NCBI RefSeq assembly: GCF_028369055.1
Contig: NZ_JAQNCZ010000001.1
Coordinates: 744,001-808,000 of the forward strand
From: Cognatishimia sp. SS12
Lineage (GTDB): Bacteria > Pseudomonadota > Alphaproteobacteria > Rhodobacterales > Rhodobacteraceae
Reading direction: 5' to 3'
DNA: 64,000 nucleotides
The position numbers and the translations under genes were made by a program. Of this stretch, positions 35,061 through 44,185 are shown in pieces (positions within the stretch are counted from its first letter, which is position 1; every line of letters begins with the position of its first letter). Under the pieces are notes generated by a model, which saw only the letters and a list, made by a program, of their open reading frames with translations, was not told the DNA's origin and did no database searches.

Positions 35061-35920
35061 TCTGTATAACTGCTCCGAGTTGCATCTGCATAGATTCGCC
35101 CTTCGACCGAGCCGGACCATGTTCCGGTGATGGAATAGGGCTTCCCATCGCGAACACCTAGTCTTTGCGGGCCACCAGTTGGCAATCCAGTGCGGCCTCT
35201 CAAATAGTCGTTCAAAGGCCTGTGAATATTATCGTAGAGGATACTTCCGGGGCGGTAGTCATCTACTTCCACCCCGACGTCCAATGGGTCCGCGAATTCG
35301 TCATCAAGATAAAGGTCCAAGCTGCCTGAAAAGTCGATGATACCGTTTTGGGCCACGCTTTGCCCAGAGAATGATCCACCGATTGTGGTGTCGCCGATAC
35401 TGAAGACAACTCCTGTCATATCATACGTATTTTCAAAGCCATAAGAGACGGATCCACCACGCGCACTTCTTGCTGCATCCGCTATTTGGTCTTGAAGTTC
35501 CTTTCCACGTCGATCAATGAAAGCTGATATGATCTTTTGACTATGCCCGATTTGCCTGAGCGTCACGCCACGTCCACCACCGTAAAAATAGTGATTTACG
35601 AAGTCAGTGTTAGACCAGCCGGACTTGGTGCCAACCCCATCGATGGAGAGGCGCAAATACTCGGATGTTTCCGGATAGTAGGGTTCTGCAGTGCATCGAC
35701 AGTTGTAATCTTCTCCCGGATGGCCTCCAACAGGCGGATCGTCCCATGCAAAAACCTGTCCTTCTCGGTTAGCATGCGATGAGCGAACTTTTCCATCATT
35801 TCGGGTGCGCCAAATATAGTGGGCGGTTGGTCGCGCTCGCTTGACAGACAGTTCAATGGGCGTTCCTTTGCGAAGGTATGCCATAAACGCCGTTTTGTAT
35901 AAGTTCTGATCGACGAACAT
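35057..35920 (-). CDS. Putative polymorphic toxin: phage Mu-F-like segment joined to a colicin M-like domain
   Basis: 287 residues. Residues ~30-78 carry the C-terminal signature of phage Mu F / SPP1 gp7 head proteins (HYIWRTRNDGKVRSSH, FAWDDPP, GHPGEDYNCRC). Residues ~105-285 resemble the catalytic part of colicin M: FVNHYFYGGG followed by VTLRQIG; DDEFADPLD (206-214); IHRPLND with His233-Arg234; and RLGVRDGKPYSITG. Colicin M cleaves the lipid II peptidoglycan precursor; its key residues are Asp226, Tyr228, Asp229, His235 and Arg236. Here Tyr is Phe209 and the spacing to HR is longer, so activity is unproven. There is no signal peptide and only a weak ribosome-binding site. The coupled downstream gene is the likely immunity protein. 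Confidence 0.55.
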   Translation of the reverse strand: MFVDQNLYKTAFMAYLRKGTPIELSVKRARPTAHYIWRTRNDGKVRSSHANREGQVFAWDDPPVGGHPGEDYNCRCTAEPYYPETSEYLRLSIDGVGTKSGWSNTDFVNHYFYGGGRGVTLRQIGHSQKIISAFIDRRGKELQDQIADAARSARGGSVSYGFENTYDMTGVVFSIGDTTIGGSFSGQSVAQNGIIDFSGSLDLYLDDEFADPLDVGVEVDDYRPGSILYDNIHRPLNDYLRGRTGLPTGGPQRLGVRDGKPYSITGTWSGSVEGRIYADATRSSYTE

Positions 35921-36493
35921 CGTTGTGCCACCCTGTTGCAGTTACCGGTGATTATCGTTGTTCCGGTCAGCTAATTTTCCGTTAACCACTCGTACGCACT
36001 TTCAAAAGCAGCCCTTAGGGCAGCCACCATCAAAGCGCACAGTGTCCCCCACACCCGTCATCCCCCCCTTCCCCCTACGTCACGCTATTTGCCATAATCT
36101 CTGTTACCTTCGTGACATATTGCACGCGACCCACTAAGAGAGGCTCAAGTTTGACTATTGGATTCGGATCGCGCACTTGTCCCGCCTGTCGACACACGCT
36201 GGTATTAAAGCTGCCCCTATGGCTGCGCCCTATCTGGTGCCCTATGGCAGCGCGCATGCGAATGCCACCAAAGCCCCCCTCGTCTCTTCATCTGCAACGC
36301 GCCCGGTCTCTGGCGCGTTTTTTTGCGCCGTTTCGCGCCGCGCAGCATCGCAGAAGGCCCCGGGGGCCCATGATTTTTCTGACCAAACGCGAATCTGTGA
36401 TACACATCTGGCAAAGCGGCGCGCGTTGCTGCCCCTTTCAGAGCAAAAGCAGATGCAACACCGACAACTGACCTGTGGAATTGGAGCCGATCT
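35921..36493. other. Gene-free region between the toxin gene and purF
   Basis: 573 bases. The left part must hold the promoter of the toxin gene and the right part that of purF, but no clear -35/-10 pair was found. A strong forward terminator lies at 36296-36324. Direct copies of CCCTATGGC occur near 36215 and 36240. Small frames here (for example 36177-36509) have no protein-like features and are not annotated. Confidence 0.5.
36296..36324 (+). terminator. Orphan strong Rho-independent terminator upstream of purF
   Basis: AACGCGCC (36296-36303), 8-base loop, GGCGCGTT (36312-36319), continuing into seven T residues (36318-36324). No coding gene ends just before it. It may end an unannotated RNA, act as a purF leader attenuator, or be left over from island insertion. 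Confidence 0.8.
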
Positions 36494-38011
36494 ATGTGCG
36501 GGATTCTAGGCATCTCTAACCTGAATACTGATGTCTTTGCTGAAATTTACGACGGCCTGCTGATGTTGCAGCACCGCGGTCAGGATGCCTCTGGCATCGT
36601 CACCTACAATGGCGAATTCTTTCGCGAGAAAAAGGCCAACGGGCTCGTCAAAGACGTCTTTGGCCCGGCCGAGGCGGAAACACTGACCGGCCGCGTGGGC
36701 ATTGGCCATGTGCGCTATCCGACTGCCGGCTCGCTCAGCGCAGCTGAGGCGCAGCCGTTTTTCGTCAATGCGCCCTATGGCATCTATCTGGTGCACAACG
36801 GCAATATCACCAACACCGCCGAGCAAAGCGCCAAGGTGACCGGCAAATACAGCCGTCATCTGCGCACCACCTCGGATTCCGAAATCCTGCTGAATGTTCT
36901 GGCCGATAAAATTTCGGACGCCATCAAGGTCAATGGCACCGGCGATGCGATCCGCAATGTTTTTGCCGGCGTGAAAATGACGATGGAGCGCGTGCAAGGG
37001 GCCTATTCGGTCATCACCATGATTGCGGGCGTTGGCCTCATGGCCTTCCGCGACCCGCATGGCATTCGCCCGCTTTCGGTCGGCAAACGCGCGGTCGCGG
37101 GTCAGGGCGATGATTATTGCTTTGCATCCGAAGATGTCGCCTTTGGCATCAACGGCTTTGAAAAGCTGCGCGATGTGAAGCCCGGTGAAGCGATCCTGAT
37201 CGACATGGAGGGCCAGATGCACAGCTATCAGGCTGCCGAAGGCAAGCTGACGCCCTGCATCTTTGAATATGTCTATCTGGCGCGGCCGGATTCGATGCTC
37301 GACAAGATCTCTGTCTACAAATCGCAGACCCGTATGGGCATGACCCTCGCCAAACAAATCGCGGACAGCGGGCTGGAGATTGACACCATCATCCCAGTGC
37401 CTGATTCCGCGCGCCCCGTCGCGCTTGAGGTCGCCAATGCCACCGGCATCCGCTACCGCGAAGGTCTGGTGAAAAATCGCTATGTCGGGCGCACCTTTAT
37501 TATGCCCGGTCAGGCAGAGCGCCAAAAATCCGTCCGCCGCAAGCTGAATGCGATCCCGTTGGAGTTCAAAGACAAGAACGTCCTGCTGATCGACGATTCC
37601 ATTGTGCGCGGCAATACGATCAAAAAGATCGTTCAGATGTGCCGCGAAGCAGGCGCGAAAAAGGTCTATATCGCCAGCGCCTCGCCGCCGGTGAAATACC
37701 CGAACGTCTACGGGATCGATATGCCGACCAAACATGAACTGGTGGCCGATGGCCGCACAGTCGAAGAGATCCGTCAGGAACTGGGCGCAGATGCGCTGTT
37801 CTATCAGAAGCTCGAGGATCTGGTTTGGGCCGCTCAGGAAGGCAACCCGGAAATCGAGGCCTTTGATTGTTCTTGCTTTGACGGCAATTACATCACCGGC
37901 AGCGTCAGCGCCGATTATCTTGCCTCGCTGGAAACCACCTCGCGTGTCAGCGCCAAGATCAAAGATTTTCCAGATAAGGCCAGCAGCGACAAGGCTGCTG
38001 TCAACGGCTAA
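36494..38011 (+). CDS. purF: Amidophosphoribosyltransferase
   Basis: 505 residues. Met1-Cys2 (MCGILGISNL): Cys2 becomes the N-terminal nucleophile of the glutaminase domain. LLMLQHRGQDASGI and GIGHVRYPTAG follow; the phosphoribosyltransferase domain has the PRPP loop VLLIDDSIVRGNTIKKIV. It makes phosphoribosylamine, the first committed purine step. GGAG lies nine bases upstream. Confidence 0.98.
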   Translation: MCGILGISNLNTDVFAEIYDGLLMLQHRGQDASGIVTYNGEFFREKKANGLVKDVFGPAEAETLTGRVGIGHVRYPTAGSLSAAEAQPFFVNAPYGIYLVHNGNITNTAEQSAKVTGKYSRHLRTTSDSEILLNVLADKISDAIKVNGTGDAIRNVFAGVKMTMERVQGAYSVITMIAGVGLMAFRDPHGIRPLSVGKRAVAGQGDDYCFASEDVAFGINGFEKLRDVKPGEAILIDMEGQMHSYQAAEGKLTPCIFEYVYLARPDSMLDKISVYKSQTRMGMTLAKQIADSGLEIDTIIPVPDSARPVALEVANATGIRYREGLVKNRYVGRTFIMPGQAERQKSVRRKLNAIPLEFKDKNVLLIDDSIVRGNTIKKIVQMCREAGAKKVYIASASPPVKYPNVYGIDMPTKHELVADGRTVEEIRQELGADALFYQKLEDLVWAAQEGNPEIEAFDCSCFDGNYITGSVSADYLASLETTSRVSAKIKDFPDKASSDKAAVNG

Positions 38012-38015
38012 GCTT

Positions 38016-38480
38016 ATGGCGCGGGGCGGACATCCTGTCAGGTTCCGGCCGCACCATTTTCTCTGCGCCCTGGGGTTTCAGGGCGCAGGCTATTCTGCCG
38101 CTTTTACCCGCAACATGAGCGAGATTGTCGATGGCACGCTGCGGGCCAAAGGCGGCGAACAAACGCGCATCACTGTCACCTTCGTGGCCGACAGCATCTG
38201 CACCCCCTGCCCCGAGCGCCGCGCACTGGGCTGCGTCAAGATCAATACCATTCGCGCGCTCGACGAACGCCACGCCAAGGCGCTTGGCCTGAAAAACGGC
38301 GATTGCATCACCTGGGGCGAGGCGCTGAAGCGCATCAAGAACAATGTGCCACCTGGCAGCCTTTCCCGCCTGTGCCAGAATTGCCAATGGCTGTCCTTGG
38401 GGGCCTGCGAGGCTGCGCTGGCGCGGCTGCATGCCGCAGATGGCCACAGCACCGCAGAATTGCCCACCGAGGGGTCTTGA
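38016..38480 (+). CDS. DUF1284 cysteine-rich protein
   Basis: 154 residues from ATG 38016, five bases after purF. VRFRPHHFLCALGFQGAGYS is the DUF1284 opening. Two C-x2-C-x8-C-like clusters (CTPCPERRALGC and CQNCQWLSLGAC) could bind zinc or an Fe-S cluster. Function is unknown. The closeness to purF suggests co-transcription. The frame remains open within purF, but that part is not protein-like. Confidence 0.85.
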   Translation: MARGGHPVRFRPHHFLCALGFQGAGYSAAFTRNMSEIVDGTLRAKGGEQTRITVTFVADSICTPCPERRALGCVKINTIRALDERHAKALGLKNGDCITWGEALKRIKNNVPPGSLSRLCQNCQWLSLGACEAALARLHAADGHSTAELPTEGS

Positions 38481-38511
38481 CCTTGTGGGCGCGGCCCCGC
38501 AAAGGAGTGTC

Positions 38512-39156
38512 ATGACAGAGAAAATCGCATTAGTGACCGGCGCATCGCGTGGCTTGGGCTTTGCCTTTGCCGAAACGCTTGCGCCCGAATACCACATCGT
38601 CGCCGTCGGCCGCACCGTTGGTGGGCTTGAGGATCTGGACGACCGCATCAAGGCCAAAGGCGGCGCAGCGACGCTGGCCCCGATGGATATCACCAACACC
38701 GACGCCATGGCGCAACTGTGCCGCTCGATCTTTGATCGTTGGGGCAAGGTTGACCTTTGGGTGCATACCGCGGTGCATGGCGCGCCGCTGACCCCGGCGG
38801 GGCACATCGACCAGAAGGATTGGGCAAAATCCGTGGCCAGCAATGTCACCGCCACCGGGCAGCTCATTCCGTTTATGGCCCCGCTGTTGGACCATGAGGG
38901 GCACGCTGTGTTCTTTGACGATCCGCGCGGCGGCGAAAAATTCTTCGGCTCTTACGGGGCCACCAAAGCGGCGCAGATTGCCCTAGCCAAAAGCTGGCAG
39001 GCCGAAACTGCCAGCACCGGCCCCAAGGTTAGCATTCTGACCCCCAAGGGCATGCCCACCGGCACCCGCGCACGGTTTTTCCCCGGCGAGGACCGCGCAA
39101 ACCTCAGCAGCCCGCAAGAGGAAGCGCGGCGACTGGTTGGGGAATTGGGCCTCTGA
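38512..39156 (+). CDS. SDR-family oxidoreductase
   Basis: 214 residues from ATG 38512 with AAAGGAG upstream. Rossmann motif ALVTGASRGLGFAFAE, VDLWVHTAV in place of the classical NNAG, and the catalytic YxxxK in GSYGATKAAQ. Substrate is unknown. The N-terminal extension of the longer frame (from 38344) overlaps the DUF1284 gene and is rejected. Confidence 0.92.
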   Translation: MTEKIALVTGASRGLGFAFAETLAPEYHIVAVGRTVGGLEDLDDRIKAKGGAATLAPMDITNTDAMAQLCRSIFDRWGKVDLWVHTAVHGAPLTPAGHIDQKDWAKSVASNVTATGQLIPFMAPLLDHEGHAVFFDDPRGGEKFFGSYGATKAAQIALAKSWQAETASTGPKVSILTPKGMPTGTRARFFPGEDRANLSSPQEEARRLVGELGL

Positions 39157-39195
39157 AGCGACCCGCCGCGCCGTTGCAATTCTGCGGCGCTTTCA

Positions 39196-39254
39196 GTGTT
39201 TTCCCTGCCCTCGCTTGCCGTGGGCAGGTTCCTCTTTTAGAGAAGGGAAAACAC
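39196..39254 (+). other. Predicted three-way-junction structure in the surE leader
   Basis: An outer 10-bp stem (GTGTTTTCCC at 39196-39205 with GGGAAAACAC at 39245-39254) encloses two smaller stems: TGCCC/GGGCA (39206-39210 with 39222-39226) and CTCT/AGAG (39232-39235 with 39239-39242). There is no T run, so it is not a normal terminator. It lies 19 bases before the surE start. Confidence 0.45.
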
Positions 39255-39273
39255 CTTGGGGGGCCGCATCACC

Positions 39274-40062
39274 ATGCGCATATTGATCACCAATGATGAT
39301 GGCATCAACGCCCCCGGCCTTCAGACACTGGCTGCGATAGCTGACGAGATTGCAGGCCCATCCGGCGAGGTTTGGACCGTTGCGCCAGCCTTTGAGCAAT
39401 CGGGCGTTGCCCATGCCATCAGCTACACCCACCCCACCATGATTGCCCAAATGGGCGAACGCCGTTTCGCCGCTGAGGGCAGCCCGGCGGACTGCGTTTT
39501 GGCAGGTCTTTATGATGTGATGAAGGACACGCCACCCGATTTGGTGCTGTCCGGTGTCAACCGGGGCAACAACTCGGCGGAGAATACGCTCTATTCCGGG
39601 ACCATTGGTGCCGCGATGGAGGCCGCGCTACAAGGGTTGCCGGCCATTGCCCTCTCGCAGTTTTACGGGCCGGGCAACCGAGATTTGGCTGATCCGTTTG
39701 AGGCGGCGGCCCAACATGGCGCTCGCATCATTCGCCGGCTTTTGGACCAACCTCGGGATGACGCCGCGCGCTATGGGCTGTTTTACAACGTCAATTTCCC
39801 GCCGGTTGCGGCAACAGAGGTCAAAGGCACCAAAGTGGTGGCGCAGGGACGCCGCGCGGTGAACTTCTCGGTCGAGGCGCAGGTCAGCCCCTCTGGGCGG
39901 CGCTTTCTTTGGGCGCGCACCGGCGATCAGCGCCAGCCCTCGGGCGCAAAAACCGATGCCACCGCCAATCTGGCGGGCTATATATCCGTCACCCCAATGC
40001 GCGCCGATCTGACCGCGCAGGATGCTTTGGACAGTTTGAAAGCGATTGAACATGACGGATGA
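39274..40062 (+). CDS. surE: 5'/3'-nucleotidase SurE
   Basis: 262 residues from ATG 39274, giving the family start [16 protein letters not shown] with the metal-binding Asp pair. [25 protein letters not shown] carries the conserved Asn and Ser. SurE removes phosphate from nucleoside monophosphates and acts in stationary-phase survival. First gene of a surE-pcm-nlpD series; pcm starts inside its last bases. Confidence 0.97.
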   Translation: MRILITNDDGINAPGLQTLAAIADEIAGPSGEVWTVAPAFEQSGVAHAISYTHPTMIAQMGERRFAAEGSPADCVLAGLYDVMKDTPPDLVLSGVNRGNNSAENTLYSGTIGAAMEAALQGLPAIALSQFYGPGNRDLADPFEAAAQHGARIIRRLLDQPRDDAARYGLFYNVNFPPVAATEVKGTKVVAQGRRAVNFSVEAQVSPSGRRFLWARTGDQRQPSGAKTDATANLAGYISVTPMRADLTAQDALDSLKAIEHDG

Positions 40063-40699
40063 TATCGCGCAGCGCAAAATGCAATTCCTCTTTGCTCTGC
40101 GCAGCAAAGGCGTCACCGATGCGCGCGTGCTGACCGCAATGGAAAAAATTGACCGGGGCCATTTTGTCAAAGGCCTGTTTGCCGAGCGCGCCTATGAAGA
40201 TACGCCGCTGCCCATTCCCTGCGGGCAGACCATCAGCCAGCCCTCTGTGGTCGGGTTGATGACACAGGCGCTGAATGTTTCGCCGCGCGACAAGGTTTTG
40301 GAGATCGGGACAGGCTCTGGCTATCAGGCCGCGATCCTTAGCCAGCTGGCGCGCCGTGTCTATACGGTGGATCGGCACCGCCGCCTTGTGGCGGGCGCAC
40401 AAGAGGTGTTCACCGCGCTCGATCTAGCGAATGTCACAGCGTTCACCGCTGATGGCAGCTTTGGTCTGCCCGACCAGGCCCCCTTTGATCGCATCATCGT
40501 CACCGCCGCCGCCGAGGACGCCCCCGGCCCGCTGCTCGCGCAGCTCAAAGTGGGTGGCATCATGGTGCTGCCGGTCGGCCAGTCGGACACGGTGCAAAGC
40601 ATGATCCGCGTGCTGCGGCATGAAAACGGTTTTGACTATGAAGAGCTGCGCCCAGTGCGCTTTGTCCCGCTGATTGAAGGCTTGGCGCGTGACAACTAG
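40052..40699 (+). CDS. pcm: Protein-L-isoaspartate O-methyltransferase
   Basis: 215 residues from ATG 40052 (a TTG lies two codons earlier). [31 protein letters not shown] is the substrate end; [19 protein letters not shown] binds [13 protein letters not shown] follows. It repairs isoaspartyl residues in ageing proteins. It overlaps surE by 11 bases, so translation is coupled. Confidence 0.97.
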   Translation: MTDDIAQRKMQFLFALRSKGVTDARVLTAMEKIDRGHFVKGLFAERAYEDTPLPIPCGQTISQPSVVGLMTQALNVSPRDKVLEIGTGSGYQAAILSQLARRVYTVDRHRRLVAGAQEVFTALDLANVTAFTADGSFGLPDQAPFDRIIVTAAAEDAPGPLLAQLKVGGIMVLPVGQSDTVQSMIRVLRHENGFDYEELRPVRFVPLIEGLARDN

Positions 40700-40826
40700 G
40701 CGTCTTTTTGCCTATAACACCCCCAACCACGGTTGAGCGCGGCATATTTCGTCGTTGCCACGTAGTATTGAACACGTAAAGAAGCCCCACACGATAGAAA
40801 AACCGGGGCTCAACGAGGATATCGAG

Positions 40827-42026
40827 ATGACAGCCACCCTGCGTCCGCTGAAATCCACCGCTATGGCGGTGTCATTGTTTGGCCTGCTGGCCGCCTGCCA
40901 AGGGCCGTTTGATCTGGATTTGCGTGGCGGGTTAGGCCAGAGCCTTGACACCTCTGCGGCTGCCACAAGCGTCACAGCCCGCCGTCCACAACCGGACTCG
41001 CGCGGGGTCATTTCTTACCCGAATTATCAGGTCGCTCTGGCGCGGCGCGGCGACACGTTGGATGATGTGGCGCAGCGGGTCGGGATCAGCGCTGCGGAAT
41101 TGTCTGAATACAACGCCATCGACCGGGGCGACCGGCTGCGCGCCGGCGAAGTCATCGCCCTGCCCCGCCGCATAGGCCAACCTGCGGATGGCTCTGGACA
41201 GGTGGTGCCGCCCTCTGATGTCGATATCACCTCGCTGGCGGGCAATGCGATCAACAACGCTGCCCCAACTGTTGCCACGGAAACCCTTGAACCCACGCAG
41301 ACCGCCGCGCCGGTACCTGCCGATGCGCAGGTCGGCTATGAGCCGATCCGCCACACGGTGCAGCGCGGCGAAACCGCCTTTACCATCGCGCGGCTTTACA
41401 ACGTACCAGTGCGCTCGCTTGCGGAATGGAACGGCCTTGGCACTGATTTCTCAATCCGGGAAAACCAGATCCTGCTGATCCCGCCGGCGCAGCCGTCGGC
41501 CCCTGCCAGCTCGCTGCGGCCCCAGACCCGCACCAGCAGCGCCACCAGCGCACCGGGACAAGGCAGCGTGACCCCCGTACCGCCAAGCGCGGCAAAACCG
41601 CTGCCCAAGAACACCTCTGCAGCGGCGGCCAGCAAACCGGCCTCGCCGGATCTATCCAAGACACAAACTGCCGCATCAAGCGCCAAAATGGGCTACCCGG
41701 TGGATGGCAAAATCATCCGCGCCTATAGCAAGGGCAAGAACAACGGTATCGATATTTCAGCGCCAGCGGGCAGCTCGGTCAAATCCGCCGCCGACGGCAC
41801 GGTGGCTGCCATCACCACCGATGCCGATGACGTCACCATCGTGGTCGTGCGCCACCCGGGCAATATCATGACGGTCTATTACAACGTTGATGGCGTCACG
41901 GTTGCCAAGGGCAGCAGCGTGAAGCGCGGCCAGAAAATCGCGGCAGTGCCCGGCAAAGACAGCTATGTGCACTTTGAGGTGCGCAAGGGTTTTGACAGCG
42001 TCGATCCCATGCCCTACCTGCAGTAA
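40827..42026 (+). CDS. nlpD: NlpD-like lipoprotein: two LysM domains and a degenerate LytM/M23 domain
   Basis: 399 residues from ATG 40827. The signal ends in a lipobox (LFGLLAAC), so the mature protein is lipid-anchored. LysM 1 is at about residues 75-115 (VALARRGDTLDDVAQRVGIS), LysM 2 at about 172-215 (HTVQRGETAFTIARLYNV), then a Ser/Pro/Ala linker and a C-terminal M23 domain. The zinc motif HxGxD is replaced by NNGIDI, so the peptidase is probably inactive, as in NlpD/EnvC activators of cell-division amidases. Gene order surE-pcm-nlpD is conserved in proteobacteria. Confidence 0.9.
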   Translation: MTATLRPLKSTAMAVSLFGLLAACQGPFDLDLRGGLGQSLDTSAAATSVTARRPQPDSRGVISYPNYQVALARRGDTLDDVAQRVGISAAELSEYNAIDRGDRLRAGEVIALPRRIGQPADGSGQVVPPSDVDITSLAGNAINNAAPTVATETLEPTQTAAPVPADAQVGYEPIRHTVQRGETAFTIARLYNVPVRSLAEWNGLGTDFSIRENQILLIPPAQPSAPASSLRPQTRTSSATSAPGQGSVTPVPPSAAKPLPKNTSAAAASKPASPDLSKTQTAASSAKMGYPVDGKIIRAYSKGKNNGIDISAPAGSSVKSAADGTVAAITTDADDVTIVVVRHPGNIMTVYYNVDGVTVAKGSSVKRGQKIAAVPGKDSYVHFEVRKGFDSVDPMPYLQ

Positions 42027-42042
42027 GCCACTGATATTAAAC

Positions 42043-42072
42043 AAAAGCCCCGCAGATCGCTGCGGGGCTTTT
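42043..42072. terminator. Bidirectional terminator between nlpD and the DUF815 gene
   Basis: AAAAGCCCCGCAG (42043-42055), loop ATCG, CTGCGGGGCTTTT (42060-42072). The A and T ends make it functional on both strands for the two converging genes. Confidence 0.92.
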
Positions 42073-42076
42073 GTGT

Positions 42077-42937
42077 TTATGCCGTTCCATCATCGCTGAG
42101 CTTGACACCCCTGCGACCCGCAAGGTCAGTGAAATACTGCCAGGCCACCCGGCCCGAACGCGCACCGCGCGTCGCCTGCCATTCAATCGCCTCGGCCCGC
42201 AATGTCTCTGCGTCAATCTCAACCCCGTAGCTGTCGCAATAGCCGCGGATCATCGCAAGATATTCATCCTGACTACAGGGGTGGAACCCGAGCCACAGGC
42301 CAAAACGATCGGACAGCGAGACTTTTTCTTCGACCGCTTCGGAGGGATTGATGCTTGAGCTGCGTTCATTTTCAATCATGTCGCGCGGCATCAGGTGCCG
42401 ACGATTTGAGGTCGCGTAAAACACCACATTGTCAGGCCGGCCCTCAATGCCGCCATCCAGCACCGCCTTGAGGCTTTTGTAGTGCTGATCGTCATGGGAA
42501 AACGACAGGTCGTCGCAAAACAGCAAAAACCGCTCGGCCCGGCCCCGCAAGAGGTTGAGGAGCCGCGACACGCTTGGCAAATCTTCGCGCTGAAGCTCGA
42601 CAATCTTGAGCGGCAGCCCCTGGCGCAGCACTTCGGCATGGGCCGCTTTGACCAGCGAAGATTTCCCCATGCCGCGCGCGCCCCACAAAAGCGCATTGTT
42701 GGCCGGCAGGCCGCGGGCAAATTGCAGGGTGTTTTCCAGCAGCGTATCGCGCGAGCGGTTGATACCCACCAGCAGGTCAATCTCCATTCGGCTGACCTGC
42801 GGCACCGGGGTCAGCCGGTCAGGCTCCACATGCCAGACAAAGGCATCTGCCGCATCAAAATCCGGGGATGGAAGAGGCGCAGGTGCCATACGCTCCAGCG
42901 CCTCTGCTATACGTTTCAGGGTCTTACGATTTGGCAT
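42077..42937 (-). CDS. DUF815 AAA-type ATPase
   Basis: 286 residues. Walker A LLWGARGMGKSSLVKA, Walker B FLLFCDDLSF, ATSNRRHL sensor and arginine-rich SDRFGLWLGFHPCSQDEYL. DUF815 proteins are ATPases of unknown role. It begins 14 bases inside the end of tatC, so it is coupled to the Tat operon. Confidence 0.92.
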   Translation of the reverse strand: MPNRKTLKRIAEALERMAPAPLPSPDFDAADAFVWHVEPDRLTPVPQVSRMEIDLLVGINRSRDTLLENTLQFARGLPANNALLWGARGMGKSSLVKAAHAEVLRQGLPLKIVELQREDLPSVSRLLNLLRGRAERFLLFCDDLSFSHDDQHYKSLKAVLDGGIEGRPDNVVFYATSNRRHLMPRDMIENERSSSINPSEAVEEKVSLSDRFGLWLGFHPCSQDEYLAMIRGYCDSYGVEIDAETLRAEAIEWQATRGARSGRVAWQYFTDLAGRRGVKLSDDGTA

Positions 42938-43823
42938 TTGAATCTATGTCATCTTCCAGATCTGCAAGGTCTTCGGCCTCTTCATCGTCAAAATACCCTT
43001 CTTCACGCAGTTTGGCGTCACGTTGTTTTTCCACCCGGCGCACAAGGAAGATCGATATTTCATACAGACCATAGACCACGACAAACAGGATCACCTGCGT
43101 AATCACATCCGGCGGCGTCACCAGCGCGGCAAGCACCAGAATGGCCACCACCGCATATTTGCGCACATTGCCCAGCCCCTCAGAGCTGACCAGCCCGGCC
43201 TTGCCCATCAGCGTCAGCAATACCGGCAGCTGAAAACACAGACCAAAGGCGACGATGAATTTGATCGTCAGATTCAGATATTCCTGGGCCGAGCCCTGAA
43301 ACACCACGGACAGCCCCTGGCTGACCTCTTCGCCGACAACTGCCGTGCCATCCGCACCAAACTGTTGGAACCCAAGGAAAAAGTCGTAAGCCAGCGGCGT
43401 AACGACGTAAAATGCAAAGCTTGCCCCCAAGAGGAACATGAAGGGCGATGCCACCATAAAAGGCAAAAACGCATTCTTTTCATTGCGATAGAGACCCGGC
43501 GCAACAAAGCGCCACATCTGTAGCCCGATGTAAGGAAAGGCCAGGATAAAGCCGCCCAAGAAAGAAATCTTGATCGCAACGAAAAACCCTTCCTGTGGGC
43601 TGATGAAGATCAGATCACAATCCTGCCCCCGTTCAGCCAACACCTGACACAGCGGATGGGTCAGAAAGTTAAACAGCGGCGTTGCGACGGTAAAGCAGAG
43701 CACCATGCCCACCACAAAGGCGGCCACTGAATGGATCAGCCGCGTGCGCAGCTCTGCCAGATGTTCGATCAGGGGCGCGGCGCTGTCGTCAATCTCGTCC
43801 TGCATATTCTCGCTCTGGCTCAT
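42924..43823 (-). CDS. tatC: Sec-independent protein translocase TatC
   Basis: 299 residues, six membrane segments. Conserved PLIEHLAELRTRLIHSV at the N-terminus, the Glu in SPQEGFF, and FAFYVVTPLAYDFFL. It recognises twin-arginine signal peptides together with TatB. The last ~50 residues form an acidic, charged cytoplasmic tail. Its ATG overlaps the tatB stop. Confidence 0.97.
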   Translation of the reverse strand: MSQSENMQDEIDDSAAPLIEHLAELRTRLIHSVAAFVVGMVLCFTVATPLFNFLTHPLCQVLAERGQDCDLIFISPQEGFFVAIKISFLGGFILAFPYIGLQMWRFVAPGLYRNEKNAFLPFMVASPFMFLLGASFAFYVVTPLAYDFFLGFQQFGADGTAVVGEEVSQGLSVVFQGSAQEYLNLTIKFIVAFGLCFQLPVLLTLMGKAGLVSSEGLGNVRKYAVVAILVLAALVTPPDVITQVILFVVVYGLYEISIFLVRRVEKQRDAKLREEGYFDDEEAEDLADLEDDIDSNAKS

Positions 43824-44182
43824 CAGCTGTCTTTCGTCTTATCAGCAGCGGGCGGTGTGTCAGGCTTGGGGGATTTTTTGCCCTCAAGGTCCAGCTCCGT
43901 CACAGATTTCGCGGCGGATTTCACCCCATCCATCGCCGATTTCGCCGGATTGCTGATGGTGTTCAGCCCATCGGTGGCTTTCTTAAAGCCCTCAGCAGCG
44001 TCTTTCACACCTGCCTCATCCGCCGCCTGGTTCATGGCATAGGAAAACTCCCGCGCCATGGCTTTGGCCTTGCCGACATACCGGCCGACTTGGCGGAACA
44101 CCATGGGCAGATCCTTGGGCCCGATGACAATCAGCGCGACAACGCCAATCACCAGAAGTTCTGACCAGCCCAGATCCAACAT
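43823..44182 (-). CDS. tatB: Sec-independent protein translocase TatB
   Basis: 119 residues. N-terminal membrane hairpin [26 protein letters not shown] with the TatB Glu and Pro residues, then an amphipathic helix and a polar tail. It forms the substrate receptor complex with TatC. Confidence 0.95.
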   Translation of the reverse strand: MLDLGWSELLVIGVVALIVIGPKDLPMVFRQVGRYVGKAKAMAREFSYAMNQAADEAGVKDAAEGFKKATDGLNTISNPAKSAMDGVKSAAKSVTELDLEGKKSPKPDTPPAADKTKDS

Positions 44183-44185
44183 CGG

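Noticed and set aside
34545..36000. Remnant of a full prophage in the cvpA-purF gap
   Set aside because: Only the Mu-F-like segment is phage-like; no portal, terminase, capsid, integrase or attachment repeats were found.
36112..36509. Small forward frames upstream of purF
   Set aside because: No ribosome-binding site, biased composition, and they run through the strong terminator at 36296-36324.
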